From NCBI RefSeq assembly GCF_000021925.1, contig NC_011830.1, forward strand, positions 1 to 64,000: a stretch of DNA of 64,000 bases. Direction: 5' to 3'. Origin of the DNA: Desulfitobacterium hafniense DCB-2. Its GTDB lineage: Bacteria > Bacillota > Desulfitobacteriia > Desulfitobacteriales > Desulfitobacteriaceae. Positions 8,875 through 16,150 of the stretch are shown here, one piece after another. Position numbers and translations under genes: made by a program. Position 1 is the stretch's first letter, and each line of letters begins with the position of its first letter. Under the pieces are notes generated by a model. That model was not told where the DNA came from. It worked only from the letters and a program-made list of their open reading frames with translations, and searched no databases.

Positions 8875-9447
8875 ATGAATGAGAGGATCGGAGTATTATC
8901 TCTGGAGGGAACCGATCATGATCCTTGCCGGTTTTTGAGGCAGTTGGGGTGTGAAGTGATCAGGGTTCAGCAAAGGGAAGATTTAATCGATATTCAGGGT
9001 TTAATCATGACAGGCACAGGCACAGGCAATAAGGCGAACAATCTTGGGCAGCCTGGTCTGGGAGATAGGATTAAGGAATTGGCCAGGGCGGATTTTCCTA
9101 TCTTCGGACTAGGGGCCGGAATAGTCTTATTGAGCAAAGAATCTCCCGGACAGGGAAATGACCGGCTGGGGCTGATGGATTTGACGGTCACCAAGGAACC
9201 TATGGCGGGAAGGACGGAGGCTTATCTATCCATTCCGGCTTTAGGACTCACGCCGCTGAAGGCGATCTTCAATGATGCCCCTTATATTCAGGAAATTGCC
9301 CCTAATGTAGGGATTTTAGCAGAATATAATGGTAAAATAGTCTTTGTACGACAAGGCAATATGCTGGCTGGTGCTTTTCATCCTGAACAAACAGAGGATG
9401 ACCGCATTTATCGTTATTTTCTGGATATCGTCAATGGACAAATCTAA
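8875..9447 (+). CDS. PdxT-like glutaminase homologue lacking the catalytic cysteine
   Basis: The 190-residue protein matches PdxT, the glutaminase subunit of PLP synthase, along its whole length (IGVLSLEGT start, HLGL-type middle, AGAFHPE end). In PdxT the nucleophile lies in FGTCAG; here the segment is FGLGAG (77-82), so Cys is replaced by Gly80. The oxyanion GGES region reads TGTGTG. The His of FHPE is kept. Glutaminase activity is therefore unlikely. No pdxS partner is nearby, whereas pdxS normally precedes pdxT. It may be a decayed paralogue or a repurposed binding protein. ATG 8875; it ends 30 bp before serS and is probably co-transcribed. Confidence 0.75.
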   Translation: MNERIGVLSLEGTDHDPCRFLRQLGCEVIRVQQREDLIDIQGLIMTGTGTGNKANNLGQPGLGDRIKELARADFPIFGLGAGIVLLSKESPGQGNDRLGLMDLTVTKEPMAGRTEAYLSIPALGLTPLKAIFNDAPYIQEIAPNVGILAEYNGKIVFVRQGNMLAGAFHPEQTEDDRIYRYFLDIVNGQI

Positions 9448-9477
9448 ATGGAAGTGGTCAGATATGGAGGATTTCAG

Positions 9478-10743
9478 ATGCTAGATCTCAAATTTGTACG
9501 CACGAACCCCGAAGTAGTCAAGGAAGCCCTTAAAAAAAGAAATTCCAATGTCAGTTTGGATGCTTTTCTGGAACAAGAAGAAGAGCGCCGCAAGCTTCTT
9601 TTTGAAGTGGAATCATTAAAAGCCCAGCGAAACACGGTCTCTGAAGAGGTAGGGCGCCGGAAAAAACATGGGGAAGATGCGGAGCAGCTTATTTTAGAGA
9701 TGCGGGAAGTGGGACAAAAAGTTAAGAATCTCGAAGATAAATTAGGTGAGATTGAGCAGAGCATGGAAGCTGTGCTTTATGAGATTCCTAATATTCCTCA
9801 TGAATCAGTTCCAGTAGGAGCTGATGAAGAGGCCAATGTTGAGGTTCGCACCTGGGGAACTCCCCGCTCCTTTGATTTTGAGCCTTTAGCTCATTATGAG
9901 ATCGGCGAAAAGCTGGATATCCTGGATTTTGCCCGGGCAGGGAAGGTTACAGGAGCTCGCTTTACTTTTTATAAAGGTTTAGGGGCCAAGCTGGAAAGAG
10001 CCCTGATCAGCTTCATGCTGGACCGGCATAGCGCTAAAGGATATGTGGAAGTTCTGCCTCCTTATATGGTTCATCGTAATTCTATGATTGGTACCGGGCA
10101 GCTTCCTAAGTTTGAAGAAGATGCTTTTAAGGTGGCGGGAACCGATTATTTCTTAATCCCTACTGCCGAAGTTCCGGTCACGAATATGTATCGGGAAGAA
10201 ATCCTGGAAGCCGAGCAATTGCCGATTCATCACTGTGCCTATAGTGCTTGTTTCCGTGCGGAAGCAGGTTCGGCAGGCCGGGATACCCGGGGGCTCATCC
10301 GGCAGCATCAATTTAATAAAGTGGAACTGGTGAAGTTTGCCTTTCCTGAAAATTCCTATGAGGAGCTGGAGTCCTTAACCCGGGATGCGGAGAGTATTCT
10401 CCAGGAGCTTGAGCTTCCCTATCGGGTGATGGCTTTATCCACGGGGGATCTGGGCTTTACTTCAGCCAAGACTTACGATCTGGAAGTATGGCTGCCCAGC
10501 TTTAATACCTACCGGGAGATTTCTTCCTGCAGCAATTTTGAAGATTTCCAGGCCCGCCGGGCCAATATCCGTTTCCGCCGGGCACCGAAAGCCAAGCCTG
10601 AATTTCTCCATACTCTCAATGGCAGTGGTTTAGCCATTGGCCGTACGGTTTCCGCCATTCTTGAAAATTATCAGGAAGCTGACGGCAGAGTGAGAGTTCC
10701 TAAAGCACTCCAGCCGTATATGGGCGTGGAGTACATTGGGTAG
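9478..10743 (+). CDS. serS: Seryl-tRNA synthetase
   Basis: SerS is the class II synthetase that charges tRNA-Ser. The protein (421 residues, normal length) has an N-terminal antiparallel coiled coil (about 28-110), motif 2 with FRAEAGSAGRDTRG and motif 3 with NGSGLAIGRT. I choose ATG 9478 (MLDLKFVR), preceded by GGAGGA, over an in-frame ATG 30 bases upstream, because the family begins with this segment. A tRNA-Ser gene lies 101 bp downstream. No T-box is recognisable upstream. Confidence 0.97.
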   Translation: MLDLKFVRTNPEVVKEALKKRNSNVSLDAFLEQEEERRKLLFEVESLKAQRNTVSEEVGRRKKHGEDAEQLILEMREVGQKVKNLEDKLGEIEQSMEAVLYEIPNIPHESVPVGADEEANVEVRTWGTPRSFDFEPLAHYEIGEKLDILDFARAGKVTGARFTFYKGLGAKLERALISFMLDRHSAKGYVEVLPPYMVHRNSMIGTGQLPKFEEDAFKVAGTDYFLIPTAEVPVTNMYREEILEAEQLPIHHCAYSACFRAEAGSAGRDTRGLIRQHQFNKVELVKFAFPENSYEELESLTRDAESILQELELPYRVMALSTGDLGFTSAKTYDLEVWLPSFNTYREISSCSNFEDFQARRANIRFRRAPKAKPEFLHTLNGSGLAIGRTVSAILENYQEADGRVRVPKALQPYMGVEYIG

Positions 10744-10798
10744 TTAAGAATCATTCTGAGTGCTTTCTCGATTCCCTAAATTAGATGGATCTTGAACA

Positions 10799-10827
10799 TT
10801 TACAGAGGAAAAATTTTATGCTATACT
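10799..10827 (+). promoter_or_regulatory. Promoter for tRNA-Ser(UGA)
   Basis: -35-like TTTACA (10799-10804), 17-bp spacer and -10 TATACT (10822-10827) place a transcription start a few bases before the tRNA at 10845. Confidence 0.6.
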
Positions 10828-10844
10828 AAATTTCGTCACGTCAC

Positions 10845-10933
10845 GGAGGGGTGTCCGAGTGGTTTAAGGAGCCGGTCTTGAAAACCGGTGACTCCGCAAG
10901 GGGCCGTGGGTTCGAATCCCACCCCCTCCGCCA
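10845..10933 (+). tRNA. tRNA-Ser(UGA)
   Basis: The acceptor arms GGAGGGG and CCCCTCC pair, the anticodon loop contains TGA, there is the long variable arm of class II tRNAs, and the T-arm GGGTTCGAATCCC is standard. CCA is encoded (10931-10933). It reads UCA-type serine codons and lies directly after serS. Confidence 0.97.
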
Positions 10934-10946
10934 TTATGGAGATCTG

Positions 10947-10983
10947 AAGTTCGTAGTTCGATACGCGAGTTACGGACTTTTTT
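10947..10983 (+). terminator. Terminator after tRNA-Ser(UGA)
   Basis: An imperfect hairpin with some G-T pairs (outer arms AAGT and ACTT) between about 10947 and 10979 is followed by a run of T to 10983. Confidence 0.65.
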
Positions 10984-11015
10984 ACAATAGTAATGTGGTT
11001 GAGTAAACCAAATTT

Positions 11016-11094
11016 GGCCTCGTAGCTCAGGTGGATAGAGCGGGGGTTTCCTAAACCCTGTCTTGCGGGGGTTCGAGTCCTCCCGGGGCCACCA
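11016..11094 (+). tRNA. tRNA-Arg(CCU)
   Basis: Acceptor GGCCTCG pairs with CGGGGCC (one G-T pair), the D-stem is GCTC/GAGC and the anticodon loop TTCCTAA gives CCT. The T-arm contains GTTCGAGTCC and CCA is encoded. It reads AGG. Confidence 0.95.
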
Positions 11095-11109
11095 TCAAAC
11101 AGAGGTATT

Positions 11110-11556
11110 ATGAATCATCAGGACTATATGCGCTTAGCTCTTGAAGAAGCTGAAATTGCCTTTGCCCAGGGAGAAGTTCCCATCGGGGCAGTGGTGGTGC
11201 ATAAGGGAGAAATCATTGCCAGAGCTCATAATGAAAAAGAGCTGAGGCAGGACCCTACAGCCCATGCTGAAGTTTTGGCTGTGCAGCGGGCAACTCAAGC
11301 CTTGGGAATTTGGCGTCTTTCTGAAGCCACTCTCTATGTGACTCTGGAACCTTGCCCGATGTGTGCCGGTAGTTTGGTTCAGGCCCGCTTAAAAACCCTT
11401 GTTTTTGGAGCGGCTGATCTTAAAGGCGGAGCAGTAGGTTCCGTGACCAATGTACTGGATGTGAACCGCTGGAATCACCGTGTGGAGGTTGTGGCGGGGA
11501 TATTGGAAGAAGAGTGTGCCCAGATTCTGAAGGATTTTTTTCGGAAGCTAAGGTAA
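11110..11556 (+). CDS. tadA: tRNA-specific adenosine deaminase TadA
   Basis: TadA converts the wobble adenosine of tRNA-Arg(ACG) to inosine. The 148-residue protein carries the cytidine-deaminase-fold zinc site: His52 and catalytic Glu54 in AHAEV, and Cys82 and Cys85 in PCPMC. The length is normal. ATG 11110 follows AGAGGT and lies 15 bp after tRNA-Arg. The gene is flanked by tRNA genes on both sides, a translation-related cluster. Confidence 0.97.
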   Translation: MNHQDYMRLALEEAEIAFAQGEVPIGAVVVHKGEIIARAHNEKELRQDPTAHAEVLAVQRATQALGIWRLSEATLYVTLEPCPMCAGSLVQARLKTLVFGAADLKGGAVGSVTNVLDVNRWNHRVEVVAGILEEECAQILKDFFRKLR

Positions 11557-11613
11557 AGTTTAATTTGCTTAAGTGAGAATAGAGTAGTGATTGTCATTTA
11601 AGCTTTATAGTGT

Positions 11614-11702
11614 GGAGGAGTATCGAAGTGGTCATAACGGGGCTGACTCGAAATCAGTTGACGGGCAACCGTCCGTGGGTTCGAATCCCACCTCCTCCGC
11701 CA
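11614..11702 (+). tRNA. tRNA-Ser(CGA)
   Basis: Acceptor GGAGGAG pairs with CTCCTCC. The anticodon loop CTCGAAA gives CGA, a long variable arm is present, and CCA is encoded at 11700-11702. It reads UCG. Confidence 0.96.
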
Positions 11703-11713
11703 TTGTAAATGAG

Positions 11714-11744
11714 ATCCGCATTAGTAAGTTAATGCGGATTTTTA
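11714..11744 (+). terminator. Terminator after tRNA-Ser(CGA)
   Basis: A perfect 10-bp stem (ATCCGCATTA 11714-11723, TAATGCGGAT 11730-11739) with a 6-nt loop is followed by a T-run. Confidence 0.9.
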
Positions 11745-11764
11745 ATTGGAATAAAAATTAATGT

Positions 11765-11903
11765 GGAGGTGGGATTCGAACAGAACATGTGACCTTTGGA
11801 AACATGTTCCGGCGCAGCCTGAGGGAGATAAAAAATGCGCCCTTAGGAAGCATTTTCCCGACCCGGCGTGATAGTGAGGGAATCCGAGCGGAGCGAATCC
11901 CAC
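11765..11903. repeat. Palindrome-rich element with inverted tRNA-Ser T-arm copy
   Basis: Bases 11765-11781 are the exact reverse complement of the last T-arm/acceptor part of the preceding tRNA-Ser (11679-11695), 17 of 17. The element is bounded by 10-bp inverted arms GTGGGATTCG (11769-11778) and CGAATCCCAC (11894-11903). Two hairpins lie inside: GAACATGT/ACATGTTC (11783-11790, 11802-11809) and AAAATGC/GCATTTT (11832-11838, 11850-11856). It looks like a non-coding mobile or REP/MITE-like repeat; no other copy is seen in the window. Confidence 0.55.
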
Positions 11904-12019
11904 TTTCTCATTAAAAGGAATAATTGGTCTCATAATTTTATAAAAATATCTTGTATATTATTCCGATAATATGCTACAATTTGTTGGAAAAACATGGAAT
12001 ATTGATGAGGTTTATTGGT

Positions 12020-12606
12020 ATGGAATACATGAAAGTCAAGGAAGCCGTTGAAAAATGGGGGCTTACTGATCGGCGTGTGCGGATCTTGTGTGAACAGGAA
12101 CGGATTAATGGTGTTATAAAAAAAGGCCGTTCCTATTTGATTCCTGCAGATGCTGAAAAGCCCATAGACGGCAGAAAACTGCGGGTGAAACGGCCCGTTT
12201 ACGCGATGAATTTATGATTGAGTTCACTTATAACTCAAATGCGATTGAGGGTAATACCCTTACGCTCCAGGAGACAGCTTTGGTCTTAGAGGGCATTACC
12301 ATTGACCAGAAACCGTTGAAAGACCATTTGGAAGCCGTGGGGCATCGAGATGCTTTTGTATATGTACAACAGCTTGTAAGCAATAAAGTTCCTTTAGAAG
12401 AAAGGACTATAAAAGAGGTACATTCTCTTGTACTAATGGATCGGCCTGAAGATAAGGGCCTATATCGTCGTATTCCGGTTCGCATCATGGGAGCAGCTCT
12501 TGAGCCGCAGCAGCCTTATAGTGTTCCGAAGAAAATGAAACAGTTGATTAACAAAAAAGAGGAACCATGCATCCTCTGGAGAGAATTGCCTGGTTCCATC
12601 TTAACG
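12020..12606 (+). pseudogene. Broken HTH-Fic family gene
   Basis: Three pieces of one ancestral gene are spread over three frames. The first (from ATG 12020) is a MerR/excisionase-like HTH ending near 12180. The second, in another frame from about 12181, reads GETARLRDEF and then the Fic N-terminal segment NSNAIEGNTLTLQETA to about 12545. The third frame from 12567 reads MHPLERIAWFHL and then stops matching. The catalytic Fic motif HxFxDGNGRxxR is missing because the gene ends at the AraC-type gene. Compared with intact family members, linker sequence is also lost at both junctions. AMPylation activity cannot be expected. Confidence 0.8.
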
Positions 12607-12607
12607 C

Positions 12608-13465
12608 TTATTTTTTCTGAACAGGAATCCATATTTCGCTGTAGTAGTTTTCATCCTGATTCCCTTTAGGATAATCCGCTACATTGGTGTACATTTCAAT
12701 ATTGTAACCCGCTGCAATTTCATAATCCTTGCAGTTAGGCAGCCATTCGGAGAAGATTTTTTGGTTCGTATTTTGCAGGGATGTGGGCATAGCACCTTTG
12801 CAGGCAAAAACAGCCCAGGAGTGTTTCGGAATAACCTTTGTAACAAATCCATCCGGAATTTCACTGGAGGTAGTGTAATTGTCTGCAATCAGATATTCGA
12901 ACTCATCTGAACCCATGCTCTCATCTACACATACTCCATACATTCCGCATACTATCTTGTCTTTTCCCGTTTGATAATGTTCTGTCCAGAACTTCGGAAT
13001 CTCTGTTCCCGCAGTATCATACTTAAACACCTTGGCTGCACCCATGACAGTGAACGCTTCTTTTTCAATAATTCTGTAATCCATGATAAAACCGCCTTCC
13101 AATGAAAATTTGATTTTTAGGGGAGCAAAAGATTTGAGCATTGCTCCGTCTTTTCGAACAGCAGTAGGTGTGACACCGTGGAAACGAAGGAAAGCCTTTG
13201 TGAAACTATCTGGTGAGTCATAACCATATTTCAAAGCAATATCAATAATTTTTCTATCAGTAGAAACAAGCTCACTGCCGGCAAGGGTGAGCCTGCGCTG
13301 CCGGATATACTCTCCGACCGTAAAACCGCAAAGCATGGCAAAGCCCTTTTGGAAATAAAACGAGGACACAAATGCTTGTTTGGAAATATTTTCCATGTTC
13401 AGTTCTTCGGTGATATTGTCTTCGATATAGTTGATTGCGTCACTAATGCCTTCAATCCATCCCAT
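12608..13465 (-). CDS. AraC-family regulator with GyrI-like effector domain
   Basis: The 285-residue protein has an N-terminal double HTH of the AraC type (about 8-105, with the typical CGFTVGEYIRQRRL and YGYDSPDSFTKAFLRFHG segments), then a GyrI-like small-molecule-binding domain (about 125-283). The Rob/multidrug-regulator class has this architecture. The ligand is unknown. ATG is at 13465. Its 3' end abuts the broken Fic gene, so a rearrangement joined them. A 27-bp palindrome about 95 bp upstream may be an operator. Confidence 0.9.
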   Translation of the reverse strand: MGWIEGISDAINYIEDNITEELNMENISKQAFVSSFYFQKGFAMLCGFTVGEYIRQRRLTLAGSELVSTDRKIIDIALKYGYDSPDSFTKAFLRFHGVTPTAVRKDGAMLKSFAPLKIKFSLEGGFIMDYRIIEKEAFTVMGAAKVFKYDTAGTEIPKFWTEHYQTGKDKIVCGMYGVCVDESMGSDEFEYLIADNYTTSSEIPDGFVTKVIPKHSWAVFACKGAMPTSLQNTNQKIFSEWLPNCKDYEIAAGYNIEMYTNVADYPKGNQDENYYSEIWIPVQKK

Positions 13466-13558
13466 AAATGACTACCCCCTATCTGTAGGCATATCCTATC
13501 AATTTTCATGGAGTTAGGTCCGACTTTTTGTGCTATGTTTTGTCTCGTCTGAAGTATA

Positions 13559-13585
13559 GATTGATTATTCCGATCGTAATCAATC
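13559..13585. promoter_or_regulatory. Palindrome between divergent AraC and DUF3795 genes
   Basis: Nine-base arms GATTGATTA (13559-13567) and TAATCAATC (13577-13585) flank a 9-bp centre, close to two helical turns, as expected for a dimeric regulator. A second short pair AGGGTG/CACCCT lies at 13601-13617, and a -10-like TATAAT at 13638-13643 points toward the DUF3795 gene. Confidence 0.5.
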
Positions 13586-13702
13586 CTGACTCAAATTTAT
13601 AGGGTGCATTTCACCCTCAGCAAGGTCTATAGGCAATTATAATATATTTCACTTGTAAAACAATGATCCACATAACAATTAAGAGAATTAGGGGAGTTAA
13701 AT

Positions 13703-14269
13703 ATGGAATATAAACAAAGAGAATATCCATTGTTCTCAGCTTGCGGATTAAATTGCGGGCTGTGCCCACGTTATCAAATGAATGGAGCATCACAATGTCC
13801 CGGTTGTGCCGGAAAAGATTTTCTTGCCAGACACCCTAAGTGCGGAGTGCTATCTTGTAGTCAGCGCAAAGGATTTGCCTACTGTTATCAGTGTGATGAA
13901 TTTCCCTGCTCAAAATATGATGGCGCTGACCAATCGGATTCCTTCATCACTCACCTGCATCAGTTCAGAGACCTGGAGAAAGCGAAACGTTGGGGGATTG
14001 ACGCCTATAGACAGGAATTGAACGAAAAGGTTGGTATGTTGGAACAGTTGCTGGCCAACTATGATGATGGACGACGGAAGAGCTTATTTTGTCTTGCTGT
14101 CAACCTTTTGGAAACAGACGATATAAAACACATATTAGAGCAACTTACATCTGAAATTCAATCAGATGCACCGCTGAAGGAAAGAGCTGCATCCGCAGTT
14201 TGTTTATTGCAGGCAATGGCGGAGCAACGAAAGATCACCCTGAAATTACGCAAGAAATCAAAATTATAG
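13703..14269 (+). CDS. Cysteine-rich DUF3795 family protein
   Basis: The 188-residue protein has a Cys-rich N-terminal half with CGLNCGLCPRY near residues 14-24, CPGC, CGVLSC and CYQCDEFPC, which is the DUF3795 pattern and probably binds zinc or an Fe-S cluster. The C-terminal half (about 85-185) is helical with no motif I recognise. The function is unknown. ATG 13703 lies after a weak TTAGGGG site. It is divergent from the AraC-type gene, which may regulate it. Confidence 0.75.
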   Translation: MEYKQREYPLFSACGLNCGLCPRYQMNGASQCPGCAGKDFLARHPKCGVLSCSQRKGFAYCYQCDEFPCSKYDGADQSDSFITHLHQFRDLEKAKRWGIDAYRQELNEKVGMLEQLLANYDDGRRKSLFCLAVNLLETDDIKHILEQLTSEIQSDAPLKERAASAVCLLQAMAEQRKITLKLRKKSKL

Positions 14270-14338
14270 GAATCAGGTTTTCGCCCGTAGGCTGCTTCCC
14301 CAACATAAATGAAGTAGCCGCAATAAAGTCGATATAAG

Positions 14339-14383
14339 AAAAGAGGAGGATAACACAAGGTATCAGTGTTATCCTCCTCTTTT
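14339..14383. terminator. Bidirectional terminator
   Basis: An 18-bp perfect stem (arms 14339-14356 and 14366-14383, core GAGGAGGATAACAC) with a 9-nt loop carries A and T runs at both ends. It separates the convergent DUF3795 and PPOX genes. Confidence 0.9.
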
Positions 14384-14400
14384 CTGGCAGGTAATGCCTA

Positions 14401-14706
14401 TTATATCATTGCCTCCACCGTCTGTGCCGTGAAGATGAGCTGTTTGTCGACGGCTTTGGCTGTGCCGAAGAGGCGATAACCTTTCGGGCCGCCATCTTTG
14501 GTAGCACCGACAAGCCACGCCTTATCGTTTTCTTTGAGGTTCTTTTGCGTGACCTCCATCTTATAAATGCCGAAGATCACCTGATCTCCCGAGACCTCAC
14601 CTTTGCCGGCGATGATCGGATGCGGCGTTCCGTCCGCGCTCACCGTGACAAGGGTGATAAAGGGGGAACCCTCAATAACAGCTTTGACTTCGTCGTTGAT
14701 CATCAT
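14401..14706 (-). CDS. Pyridoxamine 5'-phosphate oxidase-like FMN-binding protein
   Basis: This small (101-residue) single-domain protein has the split-barrel PPOX fold: residues about 10-35 read SPFITLVTVSADGTPHPIIA and the end matches the short family. Such proteins usually bind FMN or F420 and reduce small substrates; the substrate is unknown. It is shorter than PdxH and not expected to make PLP. ATG 14706 follows a strong AGGAGAGGA site. It is divergent from an HxlR regulator with a shared operator, so it is the probable target of that regulator. Confidence 0.85.
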   Translation of the reverse strand: MMINDEVKAVIEGSPFITLVTVSADGTPHPIIAGKGEVSGDQVIFGIYKMEVTQKNLKENDKAWLVGATKDGGPKGYRLFGTAKAVDKQLIFTAQTVEAMI

Positions 14707-14728
14707 TTTATCCTCTCCTTATGTAAAG

Positions 14729-14781
14729 TACTAGATAGCTATTTACTCTTAAATTGCTACCTAGTACAATATTAGTATAAT
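14729..14781. promoter_or_regulatory. Divergent promoter with HxlR-type operator
   Basis: Imperfect inverted arms TACTAGATAGC (14729-14739) and GCTACCTAGTA (14756-14766) differ at one position. The right arm overlaps a -35-like TTGCTA (14754-14759), with 16 bp to -10 TATAAT (14776-14781), directed at the HxlR gene. The TACT/AGTA ends resemble known HxlR-family sites. Confidence 0.65.
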
Positions 14782-14829
14782 AGAAATGAAAATCAAGTAC
14801 GCAGAAAATTATAGGCAGGTACGGAAAAT

Positions 14830-15195
14830 ATGACTGAGAGAGATGTAAAGTGTGTGGTCTCATGCCCGACCAAATGCCCTTGCATGGAGTATTGTCCACT
14901 GGGAAGCGCACTGAAGATTATCGGCGGGAAGTGGAAGCTGCCCATATTATGCGCACTCCATCAGGACGGGACGACGCGGTATAATACGCTGAAGCGTAAA
15001 ATTGCCGGGATTACGAATACTATGCTGGTCAGTTCATTAAAGGAACTGGAGGAGGACGGTCTGATCGTCCGCCGGCAGTATGTGGAGATGCCGGTGCGGG
15101 TCGAATACACCCTCACCGATGTCTGTGATGATCTGATGCCAATCTTAAAACAGCTGGCCCAATGGGGTGTCAAGGTTCATACGAAGGAATCATAA
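14830..15195 (+). CDS. HxlR-family transcriptional regulator
   Basis: The 121-residue winged-helix protein has the HxlR hallmark CPLGSALKIIGGKWKLPILC (about 22-41) and LKELEEDGLIVRR in the wing region. Four cysteines near the N-terminus (Cys8, Cys12, Cys16, Cys18) plus Cys22 are more than usual and could sense redox or metal. It probably represses itself and the divergent PPOX-like gene through the operator at 14729-14766. Confidence 0.9.
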   Translation: MTERDVKCVVSCPTKCPCMEYCPLGSALKIIGGKWKLPILCALHQDGTTRYNTLKRKIAGITNTMLVSSLKELEEDGLIVRRQYVEMPVRVEYTLTDVCDDLMPILKQLAQWGVKVHTKES

Positions 15196-15360
15196 GGTTA
15201 TAGACTTCAATAAGCTATTAAATGGTCCGTGCTCGGCACGGACCATTTATCTTTTCCCATCAAATTTTCGCTGTTGGACCCGCTCATTTTGTCATTGATG
15301 AATATTATGCCTGCATTCTGAAATACTAAGTACGGAAATATCTTGAAAGGAGTTGTTAAT

Positions 15361-15546
15361 ATGTCACAATTAAACCAAGTTGAACTGCAAAATCTGCGCC
15401 ATTTGATTGGCGCTCATGAAACTGCCCATCAAAAATTGCAGGCTTATGCCCAGCAAGCAACCGATCCTGAAATTAAGCAGTTTTTTCAGGATGGTGCCCA
15501 AGGTGCCATGAAAACCAAACAGCAATTGCTAAGCTTTTTAAACTAA
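15361..15546 (+). CDS. Small spore-coat-like protein
   Basis: A 61-residue, mostly helical, Gln-rich protein (MSQLNQVELQNLRHLIGAHE). The ATG at 15361 is preceded by AAAGGAG, which I prefer over an in-frame start 18 bases upstream. It resembles the short helical proteins found with CotF-type coat proteins in clostridia. It forms a pair with the next gene 13 bp downstream. Assignment to the spore coat is by resemblance and context. Confidence 0.6.
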   Translation: MSQLNQVELQNLRHLIGAHETAHQKLQAYAQQATDPEIKQFFQDGAQGAMKTKQQLLSFLN

Positions 15547-15559
15547 AGGAGGATAAGCA

Positions 15560-15808
15560 ATGATAGACGAAAAGGTAATGGTCAACGATGTCCTTTCCTC
15601 TGTAAAGAGCAGTCTGACCTTCTATGCCAACACTATTTCCGAATGCGCGAACCCCGAGCTGCGTTCTACCATTCAACAAATCCGCAATAACGATGAAGCA
15701 TCCCAGTATCAGTTATTCCAGATGGCCCAGGCTAAAGGGTATTATAAGCCTGCTCTTATGGCTAAGGATGATGAAATTCAGCAGACTAAATCCCAGGTTA
15801 GCAGCTAG
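15560..15808 (+). CDS. CotF-like spore coat protein
   Basis: The 82-residue helical protein has the segment NDVLSSVKSSLTFYANTISE and then ECANPELR and QYQLFQMAQAKGYY, as in short CotF-family coat proteins. ATG 15560 follows AAAGGAGGA. It ends in a short Gln/Ser tail. Co-transcribed with the preceding small gene and closed by a terminator. Probably expressed in the mother cell; no sigma-E/K promoter was confirmed. Confidence 0.7.
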   Translation: MIDEKVMVNDVLSSVKSSLTFYANTISECANPELRSTIQQIRNNDEASQYQLFQMAQAKGYYKPALMAKDDEIQQTKSQVSS

Positions 15809-15855
15809 TAATAAATAAAAACTTTAAACCGGATTCAATTGGAATGCGAACGATA

Positions 15856-15884
15856 GAAAAGCTTGGCTATATGCCGGGCTTTTC
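15856..15884 (+). terminator. Terminator after coat-like genes
   Basis: GAAAAGC (15856-15862) pairs with GCTTTTC (15878-15884), with an inner GGC/GCC stem. A T-rich stretch follows. Confidence 0.7.
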
Positions 15885-16150
15885 TGTTTTATATAGTAAT
15901 CCATAGCTAATTCAACAACTGAAGGAGCAGTGGGAAAGACAGGATTCCAGTTAATAGATTCGCATGATTCAGTTCAGGCGGTTTTATAGGTTAGGAGCTG
16001 ATTGTGTTCTGGAATATGTAAAAAAACGGCCGTTACAAGGTTTTATGATCCATTTTGTAAAATAAAGATATTAGAGATATCAGTACACTTTTTTGCGGAC
16101 ATGGCGCTGGATAATAAGAGGATTTAGAATTCTGAGGAAGTGACCCCTTA
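15885..16150. other. Intergenic region without recognised features
   Basis: I see no open frame with a ribosome site, no convincing promoter pair and no strong hairpin here. Only GAGGAAGTG just before 16151 serves as the ribosome site of the following gene. Confidence 0.5.
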
